Assembly: GCF_030486595.1 (NCBI RefSeq)
Contig: NZ_JAUJZH010000034.1
Span: forward strand, 1 to 64,000
Source of the DNA: Variovorax ginsengisoli
GTDB lineage: Bacteria > Pseudomonadota > Gammaproteobacteria > Burkholderiales > Burkholderiaceae_C
Length of the DNA: 64,000 bases
Direction of reading: 5' to 3'
Positions 50,097-58,703 of the stretch are shown piece after piece. Both the position numbers and the translations under genes were made by a program. The notes under the pieces are model-generated. The model searched no databases. It saw only the letters and a list, made by a program, of their open reading frames with translations, and had not been told where the DNA came from. Every line of letters starts with the position of its first letter. Positions within the stretch are counted from its first letter, which is position 1.

Positions 50097-50843
50097 ATGG
50101 ACCCATATATCTTTTACGGCGTGGTGCTGCCTGAGCGCGCGACGTTGAATCTGCATTTCAAGACCAAGACCGCCTTGTCGACACGTCTGAACTCGATGAT
50201 TTCCAGCAAGGTCGATATCTTGCTGAATCAGATCGTTGTTTGGGTCGACGTGGAGGAAGTTTGGAATGTGCTACACCTGAAGCACGCGGTGGCGCAGCAG
50301 ATTTCCAACTACCTCGCGATGATCACCTTCCTGACAGGCTACGCGTATGAGTTTCATCTGACGCGCGTGCTGAACCGAGGCCTTGAAGTCGATCAGGTGT
50401 TCGGAATTGACATGCCCGCGATCGCAGCTATTAGGCAGGGCATCGACATCGAAACGGAAGGAGTCGCCCTCAGGGAACTCACAGTAGGTCTCGAAGGGGT
50501 GTACATCCAACGATGCCTTGCAGATTTGGTGCAGGCCATTCGACATCCAGGCGACGCAGCCTTCTATTGCTATAGAGCGATTGAGGCGCTTCGCATTCAC
50601 TGCGCGGTATGGCATAACCTTAAAGGCGACAAAGCGGTCCAATGGGAACACTTTAAGGATTTCTCCGGATGCAACGTTGACCATCTCAAGGAAATCAAGA
50701 TGGGCGCCGATGGTCCTCGGCACGGTGACGTCCTCAGCGTCGCTCCGCTTGATCAGAGTGATGTCTTGACCAAGGCGTGGGCGCTCGTGGATGGTTACTT
50801 TGCGAGAATCAAGCCGGCTGTGAGGGCTGGCGCGATGCAATAG
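50097..50843 (+). CDS. Low-GC phage-borne gene of unknown function (moron)
   Basis: A 248-residue protein, helical and soluble by eye (MDPYIFYGVVLPERATLNLH). GC content and codon use differ clearly from both flanks. It interrupts the expected Q-to-late-promoter order. No domain recognised. It may be expressed in lysogens. No strong ribosome site precedes the ATG. Confidence 0.72.
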   Translation: MDPYIFYGVVLPERATLNLHFKTKTALSTRLNSMISSKVDILLNQIVVWVDVEEVWNVLHLKHAVAQQISNYLAMITFLTGYAYEFHLTRVLNRGLEVDQVFGIDMPAIAAIRQGIDIETEGVALRELTVGLEGVYIQRCLADLVQAIRHPGDAAFYCYRAIEALRIHCAVWHNLKGDKAVQWEHFKDFSGCNVDHLKEIKMGADGPRHGDVLSVAPLDQSDVLTKAWALVDGYFARIKPAVRAGAMQ

Positions 50844-50847
50844 GTGT

Positions 50848-50876
50848 TTGAATGTTTCAGTCGGGTCGTGGATAAT
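50848..50876 (+). promoter_or_regulatory. Strong promoter, candidate late pR'
   Basis: TTGAAT (50848-50853), a 17-nt spacer and GATAAT (50871-50876): five of six bases match consensus in the -10 box and four in the -35 box. Terminator hairpins follow 115 and 210 nt downstream, as between lambda pR' and the late genes. Confidence 0.65.
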
Positions 50877-50989
50877 AGCCATGCGATGCGCGCACTCTGC
50901 TGAGGGTGCTGCCTCCGAATCTCAGCCGAACACCTCCCGCCGCTCCGGCGACGGGCGCCACCCTCGACGGGGAAGGTGTCTTCACAGCA

Positions 50990-51011
50990 AGCCGCCTCCG
51001 GGCGGCTTTTT
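50990..51011 (+). terminator. Candidate tR'-like terminator 1
   Basis: AGCCGCC, loop TCCG, GGCGGCT, then TTTTC. It lies about 110 nt downstream of the candidate late promoter. Confidence 0.8.
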
Positions 51012-51087
51012 CGTTTCTGGAACTCTCGGCTTGGTGGTGAACCTAAGCGAGAAGCAACCCTTCTCCAAGGTCGACCACCGACCTCTT

Positions 51088-51116
51088 GCCCTGACTGGAA
51101 ACAGCCAGGGCTTTTT
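51088..51116 (+). terminator. Candidate tR'-like terminator 2
   Basis: GCCCTGACTG pairs with CAGCCAGGGC around GAAA with one mismatch, then TTTTT. Confidence 0.75.
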
Positions 51117-51205
51117 CGTTTGGGCTGATTCCCGCACCGCACGCACCAATCCGGCAATGTCACCGGGCCCGTGGCGTGGACAGTTACGAATGCGATGCGG
51201 GTTAG

Positions 51206-51229
51206 CCGGGTTCGAGTCCCGGTCAGCCA
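51206..51229 (+). other. tRNA-like T-arm fragment
   Basis: CCGGG, the loop TTCGAGT and CCCGG form a perfect T-arm, followed by TCAGCCA. A partial acceptor match (GGCTGA) exists at 51123-51128, but the span of about 107 nt and the lack of clear D and anticodon arms rule out an ordinary tRNA. Probably a remnant or a chance match. Confidence 0.35.
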
Positions 51230-51262
51230 ACCTCTTGTCTCCGGGCCGCCCTTCGGTCCTTT

Positions 51263-51292
51263 CGCCCCGGCTGGCAACGGTCGGGGCGCTTT
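51263..51292 (+). terminator. Hairpin before the first virion-side gene
   Basis: CGCCCCG (51263-51269) pairs with CGGGGCG (51282-51288), followed by CTTTC. A weak or factor-dependent terminator. Confidence 0.5.
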
Positions 51293-51322
51293 CATTCCAG
51301 CATTTCCACTGAGGAACCAGCC

Positions 51323-51559
51323 ATGAGCGTGCGTGCAAAGTTCAAAGTCGTCTCGATCACTACGAGTGCCCGTTGGAATGGCCCCGGCACCATGGGCACC
51401 GTGAAGCTTCAGCCGGTAACCAGCGGCAGCGAAGAGAACAAAAAGTTCTACGAAGCGACGCCCTCCGGCGAAATCACTCTCGGCACGATCAACCAGGACG
51501 CGCTCGCACAGTTCGAAATCGGCAAAGAGTTCTACGTCGACTTCACGCCGGCCGAGTGA
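51323..51559 (+). CDS. Small phage protein of unknown function
   Basis: A 78-residue beta-rich protein (MSVRAKFKVVSITTSARWNG). Similar short proteins occur in phage structural regions. ATG at 51323 with GAGGAA upstream. Confidence 0.75.
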   Translation: MSVRAKFKVVSITTSARWNGPGTMGTVKLQPVTSGSEENKKFYEATPSGEITLGTINQDALAQFEIGKEFYVDFTPAE

Positions 51560-52007
51560 TCGGCCTCATGCGACAGGCGGCTTACGGCGCATGTGCCCCT
51601 CGGGGAGCCGGTAGCAGCGGGATTGGCGCCCTGCGAACGCAGAAGTAGCCTTCAGTACCACGGCAGCCTCAGATCGGAGTCACGAGCAGGAACAAGGTGA
51701 TCCAACCGCCGAGCGCGCGCGTTGGCTGGCCCCTGCGGCATACATCGGGCTTAACTCGGGCGACATGCCGCCGGATCGCGTAACCGGCAACCCATTCTGC
51801 GGAGTAGAGCGTCTCCTCCGCAACCAGAAAACCCAGCGCCATCCCCCGCGGCCCCGCCATTCCCTACCCGGCGGCTCTGCTGCACCTGCGCTGGCCCCAG
51901 CGGCTGGGTGGGCAAACCCTCCGCCCCGCACCGCCCCCGGCATAGCTCCTTCTCCTTTGGGACGCCGGGGGCGTGTCCGGCTCCTCACCTTCGAAACAGG
52001 AACATCC
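51560..52007. other. About 450 bp without a convincing gene
   Basis: A 63-codon minus-strand frame (51669-51860, starting MAGPRGMALGFLV) is possible but unsupported. A 9-bp perfect inverted repeat GCCCCCGGC (51933-51941 and 51964-51972) lies before the next gene. Nothing else seen; it may hold a promoter or a small RNA. Confidence 0.4.
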
Positions 52008-52682
52008 ATGGCCAAAAGCAACACCTCCGCGAACGACTATGTCGCGCTGATCTACAACGCGACGGCCATCGCCAACATCGCGGACAACGCCGCCAGCTCG
52101 CCGCTGGCGAACATCTGGATGGCCGCGCACACCGCCGACCCGGCTGCCGCTGGCACGCAGAGCACCAGCGAGGCGGCCTACACCGGCTACGCGCGGCCGG
52201 CGGTCGCCCGCACCACGGGCGGCTTCACCTGCTCGAACGGCGTTGTGACCCTGGTTGCGGATGCTTCCTTCGGCGCCTGCTCGGCCGGCTCGGCGACCCT
52301 GACCCATTGGTCGAGCGGCGTCGCGGTCTCGGGCGCGACCAAGGTGCTGCACCGCGGTGTGTTCGGCTCCCGCCAGGGCCCATTCACCGCGATCGTGTCT
52401 GGCAACGTCATCACGGTCCCCGGCCACACCATGGCCGTCGACGACCGCGTGGCCTTCTACCAGCCCAGCGGCACGACCCTGCCAACCGGCATCACGGAGG
52501 GCACGGTGTATTGGGTCAAGACGGTGAGCTCGAACGACATCACGGTCAGCACGACGCAAGGCGGTGCCGCGGTGACCATCTCGGCCGCTGGCGACGGCCT
52601 GGCCTACCGCGTGACGCCGATCGCGGTGTCGGCCGGCATCACGCCGAAGCTCTCGGCCGGGGCGATCATCTACGAGGAGTGA
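52008..52682 (+). CDS. Phage virion-associated protein
   Basis: A 224-residue beta-rich protein. DYVALIYNATAIANIADNAA and the segment MAAHTADPAAAGTQSTSEAA with YTGYARPAVART define a phage family often labelled tail fibre or structural. ATG at 52008 is the family start. Probably part of the virion tip or side fibres. Confidence 0.72.
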   Translation: MAKSNTSANDYVALIYNATAIANIADNAASSPLANIWMAAHTADPAAAGTQSTSEAAYTGYARPAVARTTGGFTCSNGVVTLVADASFGACSAGSATLTHWSSGVAVSGATKVLHRGVFGSRQGPFTAIVSGNVITVPGHTMAVDDRVAFYQPSGTTLPTGITEGTVYWVKTVSSNDITVSTTQGGAAVTISAAGDGLAYRVTPIAVSAGITPKLSAGAIIYEE

Positions 52683-52684
52683 TC

Positions 52685-52990
52685 GTGGCCACCTACGCCG
52701 AACTCCTGTCAGCGTCGGAGAACGAGACGCTGCGCAACAAGGTCCGGGTGGCGTGCGTCATCGCGGCCGAAGTGGTGCGAACGGAAGCTGGCACGGTCAC
52801 GAACCATGCCAATCGGCTGATCTGGGCCAAGTCGGTCTACATCTCGCCCGATTCGGTCACGCAGCGGATGCTGTGGGCCGTGCTGGCGCAGAACGCTGCC
52901 GCCACGCTCGCGCAGATCGTCGGAGCCACCGATTCAACCGTGCAGACGGCGGTCAACAACGCGATCGACGTGTTCGCCCAACCGGGCTAA
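52685..52990 (+). CDS. Small phage structural-region protein
   Basis: A 101-residue helical protein (MATYAELLSASENETLRNKV), GTG start 2 bp after the previous gene. Possibly an assembly or fibre accessory protein. No firm family. Confidence 0.65.
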   Translation: MATYAELLSASENETLRNKVRVACVIAAEVVRTEAGTVTNHANRLIWAKSVYISPDSVTQRMLWAVLAQNAAATLAQIVGATDSTVQTAVNNAIDVFAQPG

Positions 52991-52993
52991 GCG

Positions 52994-53509
52994 ATGGCTG
53001 CACAGATCAAGACCAGCTACCCTGCCACCAGCACGGTAGCGCTGACGCTCACGACGGCTTCGCTCGCATCGGACACGAACCTGCTGGCTGGCCGCGCCTC
53101 CACGGCGGTGGACAACACCACGAACGTGGACCTAGATCACCTGCTGAGCGGTGCGATCCGCACGGGCACGAGCCCGACCGTCTCGACGACCATCGAGGTG
53201 TGGGCCTATTCGTACCTGTCGATCGCTTCAGGCACGCCGACCTATGCAGACGGCATCACGGGCACCGACGCGAACAAGTCGATGACTTCGGCGAACGTCA
53301 AGAATGCAGGCTTGCGCCTGGTCACGGCCATCACGGTCGATAACACGACGGGCCGGGACTATCCGATCCCGCCGACCTCGATTGCTGGTCTGTTCGGTGG
53401 CGTGCTGCCGCCTTTCTGGGGGATCTTCGTCGTCCACAACACGGCGGTGGCGTTGAACGCGACCCAGGTCGCATTGCAGTACGAGCGGGTGCAGGCCCAG
53501 ACGGTGTAA
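52994..53509 (+). CDS. Phage structural-region protein
   Basis: A 171-residue protein rich in Thr, Ser and Ala, predicted beta-sandwich (MAAQIKTSYPATSTVALTLT). Lies in the probable host-contact module. No firm family. Confidence 0.65.
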   Translation: MAAQIKTSYPATSTVALTLTTASLASDTNLLAGRASTAVDNTTNVDLDHLLSGAIRTGTSPTVSTTIEVWAYSYLSIASGTPTYADGITGTDANKSMTSANVKNAGLRLVTAITVDNTTGRDYPIPPTSIAGLFGGVLPPFWGIFVVHNTAVALNATQVALQYERVQAQTV

Positions 53510-53512
53510 GCC

Positions 53513-55504
53513 GTGCGGCCGATCTTTCGCCTTCCCTCGAACCGACAGCCTCAAGGGGTTGTCCAGCTCGACCGGACGAACCCGCTAAATGCTGCTCCTG
53601 CTTTCATGCAGGTGGCGACGGTCGGCAAGGAACTGGTTTCTGGGGCCATCGTCAAGGCAGGCGGCACGACGCCTCCTGTTGTAAGGGGCACGCCAAGCGG
53701 GGTTGCGCAGCAGTTCACAACCGGCGCGGCGACAGTCAGCTTTTTGGATCTGGGGCTACCGCTCGGCGCATCGGTCGATCTCGGCAAAGGAACGCCGGCC
53801 ACATGGGTTGGGGTGTTCTACGCGAACACCACCGCGGGCGTTGCGATAGCGGAACGCAGCGACGGGAACGCGGCAGACATCGGGTGGGGGTTTGGCTATG
53901 TCGCAGGCTCGGGCGGCGGTGCCAATTTTGGTCTCGGCTTCGTCAAGGAGTGGGGCTCGGTCAACACCCGCAAGAGCATCAATGAGAGTGTTGCTGCTGG
54001 CCTAAACACCCTCGTCGTCACCTATGACGGCGGCTTCCCCGCTTCGGGTATCAATATCTACCTGAACGGCGTTCTTGGCACGACCAAGGGCACAGGGGAT
54101 GGGTCTGGTTCGAGCGGCACCGATGCGGGGCAGAACCTCTACATCGGCCGCCAGCGGTACGACACTTCGAAGGCTCACGACGGCTCGATTCTGCTGGCGG
54201 GTGCCTATCGGCGGATCTGGACAGCAGCCGAGGTTGCATCGTTCCACCGGAACCCGTGGCAGTTGTTTTCCTCGCCGGCGCGCGAGATGCTGGTCGAGGC
54301 TTCGGCCATCGCGGGAGCTACCGCAGGCGTGGGCCAAGCAGCATCGCAGGCCGCTGGGGGCGCAGTTCTCGTGCTGTCGGCAGTCGCGCAGGCGGCGGCG
54401 CAGGCGGCAGGCGGATCGACTCAGGTCGTAGTTGGCCAGGCCCAGGCAGCGAGCCAAGCGGCACGCGGGCCGGTGGTGGTCGCCCTTGGCGGAGGTCAGA
54501 GCTACGCGCAGGCCGCTGGCGGAATCACGCTGGCACCGGCCGGCGCTGCGCGGTCGGCAACGCAAGCCGCGGGCACAGTCATCGCCGGCGCGGCAGGTGC
54601 AGGGCAGGGAGTGGGTCAGGCCGGTGGATCGGTCATCGAGGTTGTTGCCGGCGTCGCGCGGTCGCCAGGTCAAGCGGCTGCCGGCGTGACCGAAGTGGCC
54701 GCCGGTGTGGCGCAGGGCGCATCCCAGGCTGCTGGAACTGGATCGACAGGAGCAACGGCGGTAGCTGCGGGGAGCGCGCAAGCCGCATCGCAAGCCACCG
54801 GATCGGTCAACCTCGGGGCATCGGGCCAAGGAGCAGCAGCAGGCCAGGCGGCCGGCTCTGTTGTCGAAACTGTTGCCGGCGCGGCGAGCGCTGCGGGCCA
54901 AGCGACCGGACGTATCACGGCGGTCGTCGCCGGCGTCGCTCAGGCTGCCTCCCAAGCGGCAGGCTCGGCAACGACAGGATCGACCCTTCTGGCGGCCGGC
55001 AGCGCGCAGGCGGCTTCCCAGGCAGCAGGTGCCCAGATCGTCGGCGCCGCCGGCGCGGGTCAGGCAGCAGGGCAGGCGGTCGCCAAGGCGTCGGTCACCG
55101 GCGCAGGCAATGCAGCATCCGGCAGTTCGGCCACGGGTTCGGTCACAGAGAGCGTGGCGGGTGTCGCCCAGTCGATCGGAGCAGCAGCTGGCGCGGTGTC
55201 CAGCGGCGGCACTACGATCGTTGTGCCCGGTGTGGCGCACTCGGCATCCCAAGCGCGGGCCGGCGCATCGACCTCGGTACGCGGCGCGGCGCAATCGCTC
55301 TCGCAGGCCTGGAACAGTCCCGCGCAGGCGCTCCTTCTGGGCGATGTGTGGCACGTGGAAGCGCGAGCGGCGCATTGGCTGGTAGACGAGCGTGGCACGC
55401 ATGCAGTGGTCGGCACCCGCCCGGCGGTCTGGCACACGGACGGGAGAACGACTCACGCAGTAGTTGACGCCCGGCCAACCCATTGGGTAGCGGAAAAGAG
55501 GTAG
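53513..55504 (+). CDS. LamG-domain virion protein with 18-residue repeats
   Basis: A 663-residue protein. Residues about 60-250 look like a LamG/concanavalin-type sandwich (TYDGGFPASGINIYLNG, DGSILLAGAYRRIW). Residues 272-608 are 18 tandem units, mostly 18 residues long, such as GVAQAASQAAG plus a variable 7. The last 54 residues have a 9-residue period (DERGTHAVV, DGRTTHAVV, DARPTHWVA). Probably an adhesin or fibre. GTG start. The repeated DNA may undergo copy-number change. Confidence 0.78.
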   Translation: MRPIFRLPSNRQPQGVVQLDRTNPLNAAPAFMQVATVGKELVSGAIVKAGGTTPPVVRGTPSGVAQQFTTGAATVSFLDLGLPLGASVDLGKGTPATWVGVFYANTTAGVAIAERSDGNAADIGWGFGYVAGSGGGANFGLGFVKEWGSVNTRKSINESVAAGLNTLVVTYDGGFPASGINIYLNGVLGTTKGTGDGSGSSGTDAGQNLYIGRQRYDTSKAHDGSILLAGAYRRIWTAAEVASFHRNPWQLFSSPAREMLVEASAIAGATAGVGQAASQAAGGAVLVLSAVAQAAAQAAGGSTQVVVGQAQAASQAARGPVVVALGGGQSYAQAAGGITLAPAGAARSATQAAGTVIAGAAGAGQGVGQAGGSVIEVVAGVARSPGQAAAGVTEVAAGVAQGASQAAGTGSTGATAVAAGSAQAASQATGSVNLGASGQGAAAGQAAGSVVETVAGAASAAGQATGRITAVVAGVAQAASQAAGSATTGSTLLAAGSAQAASQAAGAQIVGAAGAGQAAGQAVAKASVTGAGNAASGSSATGSVTESVAGVAQSIGAAAGAVSSGGTTIVVPGVAHSASQARAGASTSVRGAAQSLSQAWNSPAQALLLGDVWHVEARAAHWLVDERGTHAVVGTRPAVWHTDGRTTHAVVDARPTHWVAEKR

Positions 55505-55507
55505 CCC

Positions 55508-55855
55508 ATGGGCAAAGTACTGGACAAGCGCACTGCCGACTCTCGGGTCTACGACATCGACTGCACCGACCTGCTCGCCACTGGCGAGACCATCTCGTCG
55601 GTGACGTCGGTGACCGCAGACCAGGGAACCCTGACCTTCGGCTCGCCGTCCATCAACGCCGCCCCGATCGCGTACGCCGATGGCAGGACTGCCGCGATCG
55701 GCAAGGTGATCCAGGTGCAGATCAGCGCAGGCACCATTCCGACAGGGCAGAGCAACCTGCAGTGCACCGTGCGCGCGCTGTTCGCCACGAACGTCAGCCC
55801 GGCCGTCGAGGCAACCGTGGTGCTGCGGCTGATCGATACGCCGAACATGTACTGA
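55508..55855 (+). CDS. Phage structural-region protein
   Basis: A 115-residue beta-sandwich-like protein (MGKVLDKRTADSRVYDIDCT, later VRALFATNVSPAVEATVVLR). The motif IDCTDLL and its layout recall small virion decoration proteins. It starts 3 bp after the LamG gene. Confidence 0.65.
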   Translation: MGKVLDKRTADSRVYDIDCTDLLATGETISSVTSVTADQGTLTFGSPSINAAPIAYADGRTAAIGKVIQVQISAGTIPTGQSNLQCTVRALFATNVSPAVEATVVLRLIDTPNMY

Positions 55856-55864
55856 GGGATTCGC

Positions 55865-56095
55865 ATGGCCGTCCTGTCTCGCAACGTCGCAGTGGAAGCC
55901 CTCGAGGCGCTCGGCCTCCCTACGGAGCGCGCGATGTCCCTGCGCCTTGAGTTCGATCCTGCCTGCATCGTCACGGCCACCGTCACCTACGCGGTGGAGG
56001 ACAAGGGCCTGGGCCAGGTGCTGTCGCTGGTGAAGCGGCGCAAGTACCTGGACGAGCAGCCCGAGCGCATCCCGAGCAACCCGACGCCACTCTGA
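55865..56095 (+). CDS. Small phage protein of unknown function
   Basis: A 76-residue protein (MAVLSRNVAVEALEALGLPT) ending in a basic tail. Its stop overlaps the HNH start (TGATG). No domain recognised. Confidence 0.62.
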   Translation: MAVLSRNVAVEALEALGLPTERAMSLRLEFDPACIVTATVTYAVEDKGLGQVLSLVKRRKYLDEQPERIPSNPTPL

Positions 56096-56415
56096 TGGGA
56101 AAGCTCACCACCCTCAAGTCCAGGCTCGGCACCGCCGGCTCGCGCCTCGCCACCCTGACCCAGCGCCCTGGCGCAACACCCCGACTGCGTGGACGCGCAG
56201 CTGTCGACCGCCGGGAGCGCTGGCTCATGGAGCACCCGTGCTGCGTGGAGTGCCGCAAGGAGGGCCGTGTGGTCGCTGCCGACGTGGTGGACCACACCGT
56301 TCCCCTGTGGAAGGGTGGACCAGACGACGAGTCCAACTTCCAGAGCCTGTGCCAGACACCCCACCACGACGAGAAGAGCGCGAGGGAAGCGGCAGAGAGA
56401 GCGAAGGCCCGATGA
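56095..56415 (+). CDS. HNH endonuclease of the packaging module
   Basis: A 106-residue HNH protein (CVECRKEGRVV, VVDHTVPLWKGGPDDESNFQ, HHDEKSAREA). In HK97-like phages such a gene sits just before the terminase genes and its product is needed for DNA packaging. Position and size both fit here. Confidence 0.9.
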   Translation: MGKLTTLKSRLGTAGSRLATLTQRPGATPRLRGRAAVDRRERWLMEHPCCVECRKEGRVVAADVVDHTVPLWKGGPDDESNFQSLCQTPHHDEKSAREAAERAKAR

Positions 56416-56600
56416 GGTCGCGGTCCGAGATCGGGGCGCCTGAGTCGTCCTGACCAGCCGCACGGGGCACGACGGAGGGGGTAGGGGGGTCGAATCCCTG
56501 GACCCCGCCGCGCCGGAAACCACACGGTTCCCCATTCGGAGGTTTTTTTCGCCTCGGCTGAATTTCGGCCGAAGTCTAGTTATTGCGCAGAAACGAGAAT

Positions 56601-57002
56601 ATGGCCCGACCCCCCTTCAAACCCACCGCGGCGCACCGTCTGCGGGTGTCAGTTGCAGCCGCTGGCGGGATGGCGCACGAGGAAATCGCGCTGGCGCTTG
56701 GTGTGGCTCGCAACACGCTGGAGAAGCACTTCGGGCTCGAGCTGTCGACCGTCGCTCACCAGCGGCGCATGGAGGTGCTGGTGGCGCAGTTCCGCGCCGC
56801 CAAGAAGGGGAACGTGGCCGCGCAGAAGGCCTTCCTCCAGAACTCGCCGGCCCTGGCCGCGCCGCCGGTGACGAAAGCGGCCGGCGAGGCGAAGAAGGTA
56901 GCGCCGCTCGGCAAGAAGGAACAAGCCCAGGCCGATGCCGTCGGCGCTGCGACGAACACCGAATGGGCTGAGCTGCTCAGGCCAGCCGCGCCGCTGCAGT
57001 AA
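56601..57002 (+). CDS. Terminase small subunit
   Basis: A 133-residue protein with an N-terminal helix-turn-helix (GMAHEEIALALGVARNTLEK) that would bind the packaging site, then a helical oligomerisation region. It precedes the large subunit and overlaps its start (TAATG). ATG at 56601 is preferred to the TTG 18 nt upstream. Confidence 0.82.
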   Translation: MARPPFKPTAAHRLRVSVAAAGGMAHEEIALALGVARNTLEKHFGLELSTVAHQRRMEVLVAQFRAAKKGNVAAQKAFLQNSPALAAPPVTKAAGEAKKVAPLGKKEQAQADAVGAATNTEWAELLRPAAPLQ

Positions 57003-58696
57003 TGCTCGACCTCTCGTGCCGGGACTGGGTTGAGCGCCAGCGCGCCGGGCTGAGCTTGGTGCCCGACCTGGTGCTGCCGAACTCGGTGGAGGGTGATCGC
57101 GCGGTCGGGATCTTCAACAAGCTTCGCCTGTTTGACGTGCCCGGCACGCCGACGATGGCCGAGGCGGCGGGTGACTGGTTCCGGCGCATCGTCTGGGCGT
57201 TGTTCGCCTCTTTGGATCCGGTCACCAAGGCGCGCCTGATCCGCGAGCTGTTCCTGCTGGTGCCGAAGAAGAACAACAAGACCACCGGCGGTGCACTCCT
57301 GATGCTGACCGCCTTGCTGATGAACGAGCGGCCCCGGGCGCCGTTTCTGCTGACAGGCCCGGTGCACAAGACTGCCGACGATGCCTTCGCCGCTGCCGAA
57401 GGTGCCATCACGCTAGACAACGTGCTGCACAAGAAGCTGCACGTTCGCGACCACCTGAAGACGATCATCCACCGTGAGACCGGTGCGAAGCTGGAAATCA
57501 TGACCTTCGATCCGGACATCGTGACCGGCAAGAAGGTGGTCGGAGCGCTGATCGACGAGGAGCACATCCTGGGCAAGATGCCGCGGGCGAAGAAGGCGAT
57601 GGTGCAACTACGGGGCGGGATGATGCCGTTCCCTGAGGCGTTCCTGGCCATCATCACGACGCAGAGCGACGAAGCGCCGGCCGGCGTATTCAAGGAGGAC
57701 CTGACCAAGGCCCGCGAGATCCGGGACGGCAAGCGCAGCGGCCAGATGCTGCCAGTCCTATACGAGTTCCCGGGCGACATGCAACGGAGCGAAGAGAAGC
57801 TGTGGCGAGATCCCGCGAACTGGCCGATGGTCACGCCGAACCTGGGCCGGTCGATCGCCCTGGACACCCTGGTCCAGGCCTTCAACGACGAAGAGGCCAA
57901 TGGCGAGGCGGCCCTTCGCACCTGGGCGTCGCAGCACCTGAACGTCGAGATCGGCCTGGCGCTGATGACGGACCGCTGGGCTGGCGCGGACTTCTGGGAG
58001 GCAGCGGGCGAGCCGGGGCTGACGCTGGAGGCGCTGCTGGAGCGCTCAGAGGTCTGCGTGGTCGGCATCGACGGTGGCGGCCTGGACGACTTGCTGGGGT
58101 TGTGCGTTATGGGCCGCGAGCGCGGCACACGCCGGTGGCTCACGTGGCACCACGCCTGGGCCCACAAGATCGTGCTCGAGCGACGCAAGGAGATCGCACC
58201 GCGCCTGCTGGACTTCGAGGCAGCCGGCGAACTCAGCCTGGTCGAGAAGCCGGGCATGGACGTGAAAGAGGTTGCCGACGTCGTCTGCCAAGTGCGCGAC
58301 GCGGGCCTGCTGCCAGAGAAGCATGGGATCGGCGTCGACGGCGCCGGCATCGGCGACATCGTGGACGAGCTCACGGCGCCGGAGCGCGGCTTCGCGGTAG
58401 GCGCCGACGGTCAAATCGTCGCCATCTCGCAGGGCTGGAGGCTCAACGGAGCGATCAAAACGACGGAGCGGAAGCTCGCCGGCGGCGACATGGTCCATGG
58501 CAGCCTGCTGCTCATGAACTTCTGCGTCGGCAACGCGAAGATCGAGGACAAGGGCAACGCCGTGTCCATCACGAAGCAGGTCTCGGGCAAGGCAAAGATC
58601 GACCCGCTGATGGCGACCTTCGATGCGGCCTACCTGATGGCCCTCAACCCCGCCGCGATGGTGATCGGCGAAGACTACGAACTCACGACAACGTGA
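57002..58696 (+). CDS. Terminase large subunit (Terminase_1, HK97 type)
   Basis: A 564-residue packaging motor. The ATPase has a Walker A-like VPKKNNKTTGGA (about 87-98) and Walker B GALIDEEHI (about 180-188). The nuclease half shows Asp in VCVVGIDGGG and GIGVDGAGIG. It pumps DNA into the prohead and cuts it. Full length for the family. Confidence 0.93.
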   Translation: MLDLSCRDWVERQRAGLSLVPDLVLPNSVEGDRAVGIFNKLRLFDVPGTPTMAEAAGDWFRRIVWALFASLDPVTKARLIRELFLLVPKKNNKTTGGALLMLTALLMNERPRAPFLLTGPVHKTADDAFAAAEGAITLDNVLHKKLHVRDHLKTIIHRETGAKLEIMTFDPDIVTGKKVVGALIDEEHILGKMPRAKKAMVQLRGGMMPFPEAFLAIITTQSDEAPAGVFKEDLTKAREIRDGKRSGQMLPVLYEFPGDMQRSEEKLWRDPANWPMVTPNLGRSIALDTLVQAFNDEEANGEAALRTWASQHLNVEIGLALMTDRWAGADFWEAAGEPGLTLEALLERSEVCVVGIDGGGLDDLLGLCVMGRERGTRRWLTWHHAWAHKIVLERRKEIAPRLLDFEAAGELSLVEKPGMDVKEVADVVCQVRDAGLLPEKHGIGVDGAGIGDIVDELTAPERGFAVGADGQIVAISQGWRLNGAIKTTERKLAGGDMVHGSLLLMNFCVGNAKIEDKGNAVSITKQVSGKAKIDPLMATFDAAYLMALNPAAMVIGEDYELTTT

Positions 58697-58703
58697 CCAC
58701 CTC

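Noticed and set aside
51123..51230. A complete phage tRNA
   Set aside because: Only the T-arm and a partial acceptor stem fit; the span is too long and no anticodon arm is clear.
51669..51860. A 63-codon minus-strand gene
   Set aside because: No ribosome site, family or coupling supports it, and it opposes the late genes.
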